From NCBI RefSeq assembly GCF_963576615.1, contig NC_088711.1, forward strand, positions 58,260,248 to 58,324,247: DNA of 64,000 bases. Reading direction: 5' to 3'. The position numbers were made by a program, and so were the translations under genes. Shown piece after piece: positions 26,001 through 34,700 of the stretch. Every line of letters begins with the position of its first letter. The stretch's first letter is position 1. The notes under the pieces were generated by a model. The model saw only the letters and a program-made list of their open reading frames with translations. It made no database searches and was not told where the DNA came from. Source of the DNA: Watersipora subatra. Taxonomy: Eukaryota > Bryozoa > Gymnolaemata > Cheilostomatida > Watersiporidae.

Positions 26001-27899
26001 TCACTCTTCTACTCCAGCTGGGAGAAGCCTGATAAGCAGTATGTGTATAGACTGTATGTATCTAGACTGTATGTGTATATACAGTAGGTGTACAAAGTAT
26101 GTATATAGGCTGTATGTATACTGATACAGTTGTTGTGCTGCTGGATACAAACAAGGAGGCGTATAAACACTGATACTGCTGTAAAAATGTTGGATGTGTT
26201 TTAATGTGGTCTTCGGCTTTGAAACAAGTAAAAGCCTTCAATAATTTTAAAGTGTTTCAGGTTGTACTTATATTATGTGATTGCAGGAGCAGACAACTAT
26301 ATTGATTTAGAATATTTCAATCCACATGTCTGCTGGCAGCTGTATTGTTTTTGTTTCCTATATAATAGTTTAGTGTGTTAATTTGATATTATCAACTTCT
26401 AAGGCTCGTTGAAACGCTTCAGTTCTTTGACCAAGTCAAATTTCTTGTCACTATTTTTAAAGTCAGTCGAATATTTTTGTTACCTTCAATTATCAAATTT
26501 ACTTTATCAAAATTATATTATATATTAATATTAATTTAATATCAACTTAAAATATAATTTAATATTATTAATTAATATTAAATTAATTATATGACTTAGT
26601 TACTCATCTAGAAAGATGAAAACAGTGAAGTTTTGCTATATTGATTCGCATGAACCAATACATAGGCAGCTGTAAACATACAAAAGAGGCGGCGCTTGAA
26701 AAGCTAAATTTATTTTCACATCATTCAGATGATGTAAAACTTTTTGCCTTTCAAAAGGTGCAACGCTTTAGTCAAGGTTGTCAGCGGTTACTTTTATCCA
26801 AAGCAGCATTACTAAGTACAGGTCATCGCTAGTAAGTGCAGCTATAAAGCAGCTGAGTTCAGACTTGACACGGTCTCTTTTATAAGTTTTGCAAAATTAT
26901 TTTTTTGTATTTGATTAAATCTTGAGAAAGATTACAGTTTAAACTGAAGTTTGTATCAGTTACTTTTGAGACTGGCATATTTCTAGTGTTGTAAGTAGGG
27001 TTGATATTAAGCAGAGAATGCACACAGCTTTTAATCAGAATTGTGATTCAAGTAGATTATAACTATGTCTTTATTGGTAGTTTTCTCACTGTAAGAATGG
27101 AATTAATGAGTAACTTGAACAAGCTTTTAGTAAATTTTATCATGGAGTATCAGTATTTTTCTATCAGTAGCAATTGTTTTTGATGTTTGAGGTGATCCGA
27201 CTACCAGCATGTTTCAAGATTAAAATCCACAAAACTTGATCGCGGTTAAAATGTTCTATTCGCAGTGTGATTATGACATCAATAGTAGTAAAGAGACTGA
27301 CAAAATAGAGGCGCGTAATGCTGCAACTTCAACACAATAGCTGATATCAACTATTGCAACGATAACAACTAGTGATGTCATTTCGTATATATTTTTCTTT
27401 TGAGTGTTTTAAATGAAATCAGCTTTTATCAATTTTAATCTTGAAACATCCTGGCAACCAGATCACCTCAAACATCAAAAACCATTTCCCATAATTTTCA
27501 TTGACCAGCTAAGGCTTTACAATGCTTCTTCAAAGATAACATCAAGTAAAAAACAAGTGAATACAACTTTTGTAACTAGTTTGACACAAACAACCAGATC
27601 AGATATTGCAGCTTTCTAATGTTGTTGAACTTTTTGGTTCTTTAGTAATTGTCCTCTCATACAGATATGATAAGTCCGAGGATATGGTCAAGGTGAAGAA
27701 AGAAATATCGTCATATGATTACCTCCTGATTGGAACTCCAGATGAGCCCGAAATTGACACTATTGTGCAGCAATACTCTCTTACCCATAATGCTGTGCAC
27801 TCGGTGTTGTGCTACAAAAGCATACACTTAACGAAAGAGTATCCATTTATAGATGTTAACCTAGCTCCATGTATTTGGCTTTTTAAATTGCGGCACTGA
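1854..27899 (+). CDS. ALG12: ALG12-type dolichyl-P-Man:Man7GlcNAc2-PP-Dol alpha-1,6-mannosyltransferase (nine exons)
   Basis: Nine exons join in phase into 507 codons plus stop: 1854-2069, 5233-5359, 8102-8275, 10442-10636, 11718-11821, 15268-15494, 19766-19935, 25143-25218, 27665-27899. The product is a multi-pass ER membrane enzyme of family GT22. ALG12 adds the eighth mannose, alpha-1,6 linked, to the lipid-linked oligosaccharide in the ER lumen, from dolichyl-phosphate mannose. Visible family marks are [11 protein letters not shown] (residues 49-59), [33 protein letters not shown] with [19 protein letters not shown] (around 324, the GT22 HKE motif), NYPGG, and [15 protein letters not shown]. 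Human ALG12 has 488 residues. Starting at the in-frame ATG at 1920 would give 485, so either Met is possible. No frameshift or stop is seen, so the gene looks functional. Confidence 0.95.
2340..2454 (-). repeat. hAT-like element, truncated end fragment
   Basis: The segment ends in ctcgtgcccagcactaatat, the same terminus as the hAT-like element ending at 13965. The preceding bases (acccgtatcaacaaacccga) match inner parts of the same family near 12120-12160. Only this end is present, so it is a truncated copy in ALG12 intron 1. Confidence 0.5.
3453..4205. mobile_element. Tigger/pogo-like MITE with TA target duplication
   Basis: Inverted ends start CAGTGAAACTCagataactcg on the left and finish cgagttagccGAGTTTCACTG on the right, directly flanked by TA on both sides (3451-3452 and 4206-4207). 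TA duplication and a CAG start are typical of the pogo/Tigger group. The 753-bp inside has no transposase frame. It includes a segment (about 3900-4035) related to the foldback repeats at 10957 and 27146. It lies in ALG12 intron 1. Confidence 0.65.
5233..5359 (+). CDS. ALG12: ALG12 exon 2
   Basis: Acceptor tttgtag ends at 5232 and donor gtaagt starts at 5360. The exon enters in phase 0 and leaves in phase 1. It codes [16 protein letters not shown] followed by a hydrophobic segment and KLYTQY, which lines up with human YDHLEFPGVVPRTFLG. Confidence 0.93.
5800..6303 (+). repeat. 52-bp tandem satellite, about 9.7 copies
   Basis: The unit, beginning tagtgatgacttgtatagct, recurs at 5851, 5903, 5955, 6007 and onward with an exact 52-bp period and a few substitutions. 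It lies in ALG12 intron 2. No open frame runs through it. Confidence 0.9.
8102..8275 (+). CDS. ALG12: ALG12 exon 3
   Basis: Acceptor tgcag ends at 8101 and donor gtaagt starts at 8276. The exon runs from phase 1 to phase 1. It codes two hydrophobic stretches and [18 protein letters not shown], matching human MQFHLMFYCTRTLPNVL. Confidence 0.95.
8577..9543 (-). repeat. Dispersed repeat with tRNA-like module (copy A)
   Basis: On the minus strand 8730-8660 there is TGGCTCAGTGGTAGAGCG (A-box-like) followed after about 35 bases by GGTTCAAATCC (B-box-like, plus-strand 8666-8676). The far end reads acctgggcaatggcgggtag at about 9510-9530. Copies at 22418-23168 and 16738-17130 (the latter inverted) share these ends. 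The A and B boxes resemble a pol III promoter from a tRNA, but the cloverleaf pairs poorly, so I call it a tRNA-derived SINE-like or composite repeat and not a tRNA gene. It lies in ALG12 intron 3. Confidence 0.5.
9700..9832 (+). repeat. Remnant of TTAA-target MITE (one end only)
   Basis: Starts TTAA-AGGTTGACTTGCAAC, the same terminal sequence as the complete elements at 20288-21037 and 47535-48409, and matches about 130 bases of their terminal repeat. No partner end is found nearby, so it is a solo end in ALG12 intron 3. Confidence 0.6.
10442..10636 (+). CDS. ALG12: ALG12 exon 4
   Basis: Acceptor tttgtag ends at 10441 and donor gtaagg starts at 10637. The exon runs from phase 1 to phase 1. 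It codes [30 protein letters not shown] and a hydrophobic tail ending AAGSISLG. Joining exon 3 here keeps the spacing of human ALG12 without a gap, which decides between this acceptor and other upstream ag sites. Confidence 0.93.
10957..11405. repeat. Foldback element (long inverted repeat), copy 1
   Basis: The left arm (from aaacttacaccaaattttaa) and the right arm (to taaaattttgtgtaagttca) are reverse complements over about 145 bases, including tttatcagaaagtatcgg against ccgatactttctgataaa. The centre is about 150 bases. A diverged second copy lies at 27146-27492. No coding. It lies in ALG12 intron 4. Confidence 0.7.
11718..11821 (+). CDS. ALG12: ALG12 exon 5
   Basis: Acceptor tttgcag ends at 11717. 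The exon codes [17 protein letters not shown] and then VLNKSSEWG. Two overlapping donors exist (11820 and 11822). Only the one at 11822 (gtatcc) is in phase with exon 6, and it restores the family sequence SSEWG-TSP. Confidence 0.9.
13086..13912 (-). mobile_element. Tigger/pogo-type element nested in the hAT-like element
   Basis: Ends read CAGACACTCCCC and GGGGAGTGTCTG, with TA on both sides (13084-13085 and 13913-13914). The inverted ends extend about 30 bases (acttacgaacgagtt against aactcgaatgtttgtaagt). It carries the N-terminal part of a transposase on the minus strand. A related uninterrupted sequence at about 17830 shows the target site without the insert. Confidence 0.8.
13329..13655 (-). 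pseudogene. Truncated Tigger/pogo transposase (CENP-B-type HTH region)
   Basis: On the minus strand the frame starts [12 protein letters not shown], continues [15 protein letters not shown], meets one in-frame TAA, then continues [31 protein letters not shown] and [14 protein letters not shown]. This matches the DNA-binding N terminus of Tigger transposases as I remember them. The DDE catalytic domain is absent, so the copy cannot move itself. Confidence 0.7.
15050..15140. repeat. AT-only low-complexity tract
   Basis: Nearly pure A/T sequence with many short palindromes (such as aaatattaatatatt), in ALG12 intron 5 just before exon 6. No gene. Confidence 0.6.
15268..15494 (+). CDS. ALG12: ALG12 exon 6
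   Basis: Acceptor ttag ends at 15267 and donor gtgagt starts at 15495. The exon enters in phase 0 and leaves in phase 2. It codes [32 protein letters not shown] (the GT22 HKE motif) and [11 protein letters not shown], all close to human ALG12. Confidence 0.95.
16738..17130 (+). repeat. Dispersed repeat, copy B (inverted, partial)
   Basis: Begins actacccggcgttgcccgga, the reverse complement of the end of copy C near 23150, and continues with matching aaaagtctttggacagaa. The tRNA-like module of copies A and C is not found, so it is a partial copy. It lies in ALG12 intron 6. Confidence 0.5.
17635..17915. repeat. hAT-like family copy without the Tigger insert
   Basis: Matches 12900-13085 joined to 13913-13965, including cagtgtttagag, gtttttgtccactctactcg and ctcaaaatctctattaccc. 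At the position of the Tigger insertion it simply reads accgaaa-tg-ctcaaaat. It lies in ALG12 intron 6. Confidence 0.65.
17995..18015 (+). repeat. (AGT)7 microsatellite
   Basis: Seven uninterrupted AGT triplets in ALG12 intron 6. Confidence 0.85.
19766..19935 (+). CDS. ALG12: ALG12 exon 7
   Basis: Acceptor tgcag ends at 19765 and donor gtttga starts at 19936. The exon enters in phase 2 and leaves in phase 1. It codes [11 protein letters not shown], a membrane segment ([17 protein letters not shown]) and [18 protein letters not shown], which matches human HFNYPGGVAMQRLHQL. Confidence 0.93.
20153..20245. repeat. MITE fragment with 17-bp internal repeats
   Basis: Begins taccgtaaaatctctgtttg and then has four near-identical copies of a unit containing cttctaatagaacgcca. 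The terminus taccgtaaaa is shared with the small elements at 22150-22257 (inverted) and 54715-54812. It lies in ALG12 intron 7. Confidence 0.5.
20288..21037 (-). mobile_element. TTAA-target MITE, copy 2
   Basis: The 750-bp element is bounded by AGGTTGACTTGCAAC and GTTGCAAGTCAACCT with TTAA on both outer sides (20284-20287 and 21038-21041). Terminal repeats run for well over 100 bases. The inside matches 47535-48409 in reverse orientation. The short frames in it (20763-20987) are shared only because the DNA is shared. There is no transposase. Target choice resembles piggyBac elements. It lies in ALG12 intron 7. Confidence 0.8.
22150..22257. repeat. Small MITE fragment
   Basis: Ends ccatggcgttcaaatagagg followed by ttttacggta, the inverted form of the terminus at 20153. 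Related sequence also lies at 2466-2570. It lies in ALG12 intron 7. Confidence 0.45.
22418..23168 (-). repeat. Dispersed repeat with tRNA-like module (copy C)
   Basis: On the minus strand 22574-22505 reads ATGGCTTAGCCTTGTAG ... AGATCAAATCC, resembling pol III A and B boxes. The far end reads actcgggcaacaccgggta near 23140-23155. Order and ends agree with copy A (8577-9543). It lies in ALG12 intron 7. Confidence 0.5.
24212..24506. repeat. Near-perfect 295-bp hairpin (inverted repeat)
   Basis: The left arm runs from ttgcaacgatctcgattcta to gtttgtaacagct, and the right arm from agctgttacaaac to tagaatcgagatcgttgcaa. The arms are about 142 bases each and differ at only a few positions, with a loop of about ten bases (gtatgaaaac). 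The loop-side sequence gagaaagatattcttgtttg also occurs at about 16253. It could be a foldback transposon or a young palindromic duplication. It lies in ALG12 intron 7. Confidence 0.9.
25143..25218 (+). CDS. ALG12: ALG12 exon 8
   Basis: Acceptor tttttcag ends at 25142 and donor gtcagt starts at 25219. The exon enters in phase 1 and leaves in phase 2. It codes [19 protein letters not shown], very close to human [17 protein letters not shown]. Confidence 0.94.
25735..25825 (-). repeat. tRNA-like sequence
   Basis: The minus strand reads GCCGAGTGATCAACTGGTAG then AGTACTGG and GGTTACGGTGGTTGG, similar to the D-arm and anticodon region of a tRNA. A good B box and acceptor stem are not visible. It may be a decayed SINE head in ALG12 intron 8. 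Confidence 0.25.
27146..27492. repeat. Foldback element, copy 2 (diverged)
   Basis: Shares with 10957-11405 the blocks tttttgatgtttgaggt, tgtttcaagattaaaatcca, taacaactagtgatgtcatttc and tcaattttaatcttgaaacat in the same order. It lies in ALG12 intron 8, just before the last exon. Confidence 0.6.
27665..27899 (+). CDS. ALG12: ALG12 exon 9 (last) and stop
   Basis: Acceptor atacag ends at 27664. The split codon gives WR-YDKSED, matching human WRYDKRED. The last 78 codons cover the luminal C-terminal part ([17 protein letters not shown]) and end with TGA at 27897. This part is less conserved in the family. Confidence 0.92.
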
Positions 27900-28017
27900 T
27901 ACATTTATTTTTTATCTATTTACATGATAAGGACTTTTACTGTTTTAGACCAGTGTAAGACGTCTGGTTGCCCCACCTGTTGTAGTTAGTCACTGTTTGC
28001 TATGTCAATAGTAATGC

Positions 28018-28023
28018 AATAAA
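28018..28023 (+). terminator. ALG12: Polyadenylation signal AATAAA of ALG12
   Basis: Canonical AATAAA lies 119 bases after the ALG12 stop, in the right strand and place for cleavage of the ALG12 transcript. Confidence 0.6.
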
Positions 28024-31000
28024 TACCGAGTCTCTCCAACCAAACACTGTTGCTCAGGCGTTCCCTTAATTTCATCCACATCGCATTAGTTCGTCGTGTC
28101 GCCCTGTCGACGTTGTCTCGACTAATATTTGCATAGTTTCTAAGTTACGGGCCGATCTGATCAAGATAGGGGTTACTTATCCTTTGCGATTGCGCAACGT
28201 AATTGCCATTCCGATGAAACATTTTGTTGTACAAGTTGTCAAGATTAGAGATAAAAGGGAACATACGCCTGCTCGCTGCTCTCTACACCAACAGGTATGT
28301 TCTACAGCTCATTCTTGTGTATTCCTATAGGTGACAGTGGCACACAAAGACTCGCTTGATTCTGCGCTTGTTTTTTGTGTTCTTGTTGGTTTTGCTAATG
28401 TGTGACAATCATGAGGTTTGTTTGTTTGTTTGTTTCATGTATTCATGCTGGTCTTTAGAGTAATGGGCTACCCTTGTCCTAATTATTGTATGTTTCCATT
28501 ATACTGATGATTTAGAGATAAATTTTAGTGTATTATTTTGTTTTCAGGATTTGGAAGAGTTTAAGAAGACAACAGTTTACACATGTGTGAGACTTGCTTA
28601 GTGAGGCTCGGTGCTCATTTACCTTTACTATCTAAGATCATTTAAAGGTAACATTAGCTTAGACATTGAGTGCTTAGTGATTGGCTTGTAGATCATTTGC
28701 TTTTGGAATTTGCTTTTCATGCTTAATCCGCATTGATCTGTCAGTTTGGAATGTCAGCTCTCTTCTTTTTTCTCTCTCGCTTTGTTTTTCCGGATCATTT
28801 AGGGTAAAGAGCAATATCCACTCATTTTGGTGCCTATTATACCTGGTTTCCTTAGTTGAACTGCCGCCAGCTTATTCCTATGTTAGACCTCATTTATTAT
28901 GCCGTTGGCACGCTATAGACGAAATCATTTAATGTTTTTTGCCCTCTAAATTTAGCATAAGTTCTGCTAAGTGGGAGGCCACCTCCGTTCTGGCACGCTC
29001 GAGTGAATAGATTTCATCTGCGGTTGGGAATTTGTGAAGCTGGGTAATTCTGCCAGTGCACGCATGGTACGCCACGCCCTAAACATTCACTCACTCACAT
29101 GCTTATGTTCACATTTATCATGTTAGTTGAGTCAGTGTTCATATGAGCCGAGGTGCAGACGGGCATGTCTCCAGTTTTGCAGTTTCTCCAGCCTGCAGTT
29201 AGTGTGAAGAGAAGTTACTTCTTACAGCTGTCTCGTGCAAATATTGGCATTACTTCTTCGCTATTTGTTCAGTCTACTTGATGAAGGAAAACTCTGATAC
29301 CTCGTATGCGTCTCTCTTTTGTTGTGATCATCGGCATAGAGAGTGCATTGTGTCACTAGTAAATAGTGGACCGGTTGGTTTCCTCTCGTTTGCATCCTAT
29401 TCTTTTCTTTCTTTATTCAGCATTTATTGTGTCATTGGCGCCATTTCGCTCGCGTCCTATTGGTCGACTGTTCTGGCTTGGAGTAAGCTAATCAAAAGCC
29501 TTTCTATTGAATTGATTTCTGTAGCATCCATGTTTGGTAGCACGCTTCGCTACCCGCCTGCATTCTAGTTTCGCTAGTCACCGTAGCGATAGTATGCTTG
29601 CCGACTCAATCTCGTATTGGAGTTACTACTAACTGTCTTGCTCGAGCAAATCGGTAAGTTTATTCTGGTAAATGCTTCTAGTCTATGTATGACTTCATTC
29701 TTTTTATTTTTAGCTGGTTGATTCTGTCTGGCGTTCCTTATGCACTGCACCACATGAGTTGATAGAGCGTGTCTGTCTCAGCCTGACCCAATTCTCATAC
29801 ATCTTCCCTACACTCATTTGTCCAATATGTCAACCGCAACATCTACAATGAAATAAAGGATTTACTAATTCAGAATTCACCTGTATCACTACTTATTGAG
29901 ACTTTCGTTTGGCTAAGGTCGTCTAGTACCTAATCTGGTCAGCGATTAGGTCGTGTTTTTGTGAGTCTGAGCTCATAGTAGGAGATCTTTGACAGTTGGC
30001 AGCTGAGTTAAGTGCAAGCAGTGAGGAATCAATAACTGGTCGATGGAATACACTCACTTTTTATTCACCGAGAGCTTAAATTCATTTCCCATTCAAGTGT
30101 GTGTATGTTCAAGCGTGTATTTTATGAGCAGTAAATGCAAATATAAACGCTTTTGTATTTTTCCATTTGAATTTGAACAAAAGCTCATTGAAGTCTTGCA
30201 ATGAAGGCTCTGTCCAATCAGCTTATTGGCTGTATGAGACCTTTTGTTAAATTTTGTTTGTTATGTTGATCGCAGGCTGTGTTGCTAGCCAGCTCGCTGG
30301 ATCAATCACTCACCACAAAGGGCACGTCTATGATGTCGTGATCAACCTCCAACGCGTCGTGCTTGCATTCTGTCAACGTCTAGGTAGGCATATTTTCTGA
30401 TTAGATGTGAACTAGTCACAAACACCCCGTGTTTTTGTCAGTTTTAAAGGACTCGAGGGAGTCTCGCGCTGATGGTAGAGGCCTAAACAAGACTGTCCTG
30501 GTTTCTTGTGGTGCTCGATTGTCCATAATTCTAGCACCATGTGAAATCAGTGCAGTCTACATGTCAACTCTGGGGTCGTCATCATATGGAGTCGCGCAAT
30601 CATTTGCATATTCTGGAGGGAATCCTTCGGAGTGTTTCATGTTAGTTTCTATAGTTCCATTTGGCCAGGAGTATACGCCACAAATGCTCACAATGCGGCT
30701 GACCACCTGCTATTGGTGTCTCCTTTTGTTAGTCGCTTTGTCTCTAATTGCTTTGTCGTGAAATGAGCGACATGCTAGCTCCACAAAAGCTTTTTTCTAT
30801 CGTCATTGGAGTGTGAACAAAGTGGATGATTGTGTGGCCGAAGGCAGCAAGGGGTGTGAGCAACTAGTCTCTTTTCATGAACATATCAGACTTGCTGGTG
30901 GTTTATGGGTAGCTAGTAGTGCGGGCAACTGATCTCTTGTGTTGTGTAGATTGGACTATTGGTGGTGGTCTATGGGTAGCTAGGAGTGTGGGCAACTGAT

Positions 31001-31719
31001 CTCTCGTGGTGGATAGATTAAACATATGTTCTAGCACCATGTGAAATCAGTTTTCCACTTCTCACATAAGTCAACAGTGTACAAGACTCACACTAGTTGT
31101 ACAAATCTACTTACTGGCCATGGTAAGTAGCTGCCCTGCGTTCCCGAGCATATGACAGTAACTTCATACCACCTCATCATACCAGTTCAACAATATTATC
31201 CCAATTTTACTCACTCACAATATTTTACTCGCAATATTAACCCACTTTACTATTGAGATGCCCAAGTAATATATTTATATAATGTGTTTAATCTACACTG
31301 TCTTGTGGCTGTCACTTATAGCTGTTGTCCAATTATTCTCTTTTAGCTCAAGCCTTTTATCATAAACCATCTAATGCAAAAATACATGATATACAACTAG
31401 AATCTAGGCTTTAGTAATAATAACCTGTCATCTACTGTCACCACTAATGGAATGGTCAATCGCAGCTCACTCAGCTCAGGTCTTTTTGAGCCAGAATTAT
31501 CAATGTATTTAGCAGGGAGGGGCAAGTGGTATTGTAAAAACGCTAGATGGTATAAGAGAGAGCGCATAACATGGAAGCTAGAAATGTTATTGATGCCGTT
31601 GTTTATTCCATTTCTGTTTGCGGTCTTAATTTTCTTTCTTGTCCGTAGCTTGTGTCAGGGAAGCTATTTCTTTATTGTAAGGTACAGATCTGTAAAATGA
31701 CAAATATTTACATTTGTAG
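28024..31719. other. Intergenic or 5' UTR region between ALG12 and the next gene; no coding gene recognised
   Basis: Holds a (GTTT)5 microsatellite at 28416-28435 and scattered open frames (28681-28932, 29278-29568, 30429-30761) with no recognisable domain. A stretch at 30277-30381 has a good acceptor and donor and is open, but its phase does not join the coding exons that follow. It could be a 5' UTR exon. The promoter of the plus-strand gene at 31730 must lie here. Confidence 0.4.
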
Positions 31720-31729
31720 AAACCTTAAC

Positions 31730-31774
31730 ATGGAAGAGATGAGGAGACCACCTGTCTGCCACCGTCATAAACAG
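31730..31774 (+). CDS. Uncharacterised gene, exon 1 (coding part)
   Basis: Codes MEEMRRPPVCHRHKQ, with donor gtaagt at 31775. The exon probably starts at 31720 after ttgtag, so the first ten bases would be 5' UTR. Confidence 0.6.
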
Positions 31775-34700
31775 GTAAGTCTTCTCCTCTGCTTGTATAA
31801 AATAAATGTTACATTTCTAATGAGACTAACTTAACTTGACCTAGGAGTTTGGCTAAAGTTAGTCAACTTGTGGACACGTCGCAATGCAACCCATTCCTAT
31901 ACAGGATGTCATAGAAGAAGACCCCGAGCTCGTAACACCATCACCTCAACCACCGGCAGAAAATGAAGCTAATGAACGGGATATCGCTGATTTGCCCTGG
32001 CATCACGCTCAGCTCGTCTCTCTCTATGGATGGCAGGCAGCTGAAGATATAATTCACCCCAAGATGGAGAAAAAGCAATTGATAGAAACAGATAGGCAAG
32101 CGGAAAGTGAGTTAAGTAGTTGGTCTCCCTTCTCACTGTATTCCCAGGACGACGAACAAAGAACTCAAATAACTGCAACGTTGCAGCTCAGCGTCTGTTT
32201 GGTTTTTTATGATGCCGTGCACATGGCGGTTTATGCTTGGTTAAATTTGCATAATAAAACTTAACTCCAAATCAATACTCGCAAGTAGGCAGCCATTGAA
32301 ATATGTATGATCAAGTGGTGTGCTGATGAAAGGGGCTGCAAATGCAGTCCGGCACATGGGTCATGTATAATTCACCGCTTTGTCCTTTGAAGGGCATGCA
32401 AGCGCTGCGCAACTATGGGCTATGCTAAGAGCTCAGTCTAATGGAAAATTGTTGGAAGAGGATAGAAAGATTCCAAACAGTTTGAAGGTGAGGTCCTTAG
32501 GGTGGAGTGCTTGCTTGCTCGTATTGTGCCTTTTAAATGCTGGAATATCTCAGGAATGCTCAGGGATTATGCGGGTCATTATGGTTCAAAGTGTGCAGGG
32601 TGCCCTTCTGCTTTCGTACGCTGCATGTTCCTGTATTAGCTTACCCAGTCCCTACCATGCCAGAATGATAAAGTCCTCATATAATAGTTAGTGTGCCCTA
32701 TCTACCCTCCTTTCTGCTCTCCCAAACAATCATATTGAGTCGAATCTTCTTAATTAGCTGACTTCGGCACAATTTTTTGTCATTACAAAGGTTTTCGTAA
32801 TAGCTTGAAAAATATTCACTGAGTTAGTCCGTGATTTTAAAAAGTGCCTAATATAGCTTTCTGTATTTATCACTTTACTGGTGCTTTGTCATCGTGTCTA
32901 TAATATAACTGTATTGCAATACACTCTTGGTAGACCACTGTAACAACACTGTACTGTATTGGTAGAGCATTGTTAATAACTAACACTGTACACTCGACAG
33001 CGCGTATTGTTAATGTACTCTATAGGTAGTGTACACTATTAATGGAGTAATGTATCGGAAAATACACACGGCTGGAGGTTCACTTTATAACTGACAGTAT
33101 TTCTCTCATATATAATCAGACAGCCTCCACGTTGGTGTTCAGGAGGCTGTCTCTCAGTAATCAGACCGAGTTGGGAAACCCAATATTTTAGTGACTTGGT
33201 GGAAGATACAGAGCGCATGTGAGTGAAGTTTGAACAAAATCGTCTAAAATTGTGAAAAATCATCGGGTTTACACAGATTAACAGACACACGACGACAAGT
33301 TGGATTTGTTTATACAGATTAACTCTATCAGTGCCTGATTCTATCGGCAATATATTGTATTCTATCAATACTGTATTGTGTCGACGGTGTACTTCAGTAT
33401 TATATTGTTGCAATTGCCTTCATGTATTTCAGTAGTAGTGTGGGATGGTAGTAGGGGATTTGTCTTGCTAGTAATATAAAATTGTGGCACTGGTAATCAA
33501 TATGATATTATTACTTGTGATTCTAGCTTGCATGAAAAATTGCTCTGTCTCAAATTCCCGAGGGTTGTTCTGACACCACATACTGTCTGGTGAAAGTCGA
33601 CACTTAAATTGCTAGAGCTCTCCGTTGCGTGTCGAACCCCAATTGAGACTGACTACTCGCCATTGTCGTTAACTGAGCAACGTTTGGTGCAATTTCTTCT
33701 CTTATCCATGCGATGATTTGATTGTGTTTATTTATCGCGTTGAAAGGAGCCACTTATAGTATGACGCAGTCGCCTTTTCACTCGTGATACGGCTTTCCAG
33801 CGTGACATGCGCTAGGCTTGGCTGTTAGGACTAGTAACGCTCGGGTCGTCTAAAACAAACTCCCAACTCCTATATTTCAAATATTGATTCGTTAATGGAC
33901 GAGTGGCGCTGAGAGATGAATAATAAGTTTAGCATGGTAGACTGTCAATACTCGCACAATGTAAGCAAATTCTCTCTGCTATTGCAACTAGATGCGTGCA
34001 CTTAAGCGATACCCTCATTTTTGACGCATGCAGTAGCGTGAGTCAAGAATGAGGTTAATACACTAAGTCATTTTATGACTAGAGGCTCATTTTACAACAA
34101 CGTAACTTTTTGTTGATTGTTATTATTATATGGCCTGAATTGGCTTGAGCCACTGCATCGGGATGAAAATGGTTTTTTGGCCATTTTTGGAGCGAGTCAT
34201 GATCTGGTCCAACCCTAAATGCGGGCATCGTTAGAAGGCCCAACCCTAAATGCGGGCATCATTAGAAGGCCCAACCATGAATGCGGGCATCGTTAGAAGG
34301 CCCAACCCTAAATGCGGGCATCGTTAGAAGGCCCAACCATAAATGCGGGCACCGTTAGAAGGCTGCTACTTTAAGCAAAGTACTTGTCCTTATTCCTCAA
34401 TTTGAAGAAGTTTCATCAATTAACGTGAGTTATTTTCTTTCGTAATCACGGTTAAATGACGGATTTGCTCATAGCCAAGAGAAACTGAAAATATCAAATC
34501 TACTTTATGATAGAAAGCAAGCTATTGGAGTATCAACCTACAACACCTAGCATTTATAATCAAATTGCTCTATGCCCTTGACGTGGTCGTTAAAACTATT
34601 AGTCGCTTATGCCTTTTGGGTAAGATTTTCCAACTAATGGTTTGGCCAATGTATGGCCGGTTGATACCATCCCTCATGGGCAATGTAACCGAAGCAGATG

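Noticed and set aside
29278..29568. 96-codon hydrophobic ORF between ALG12 and the next gene
   Set aside because: No family resemblance, no splice partners in phase, and chance ORFs of this size occur throughout the window.
30277..30381. Open stretch with acceptor and donor (CVASQLAGSITHHKGH frame)
   Set aside because: Its end phase does not join the coding exon at 31720 without a stop. At most it is a 5' UTR exon.
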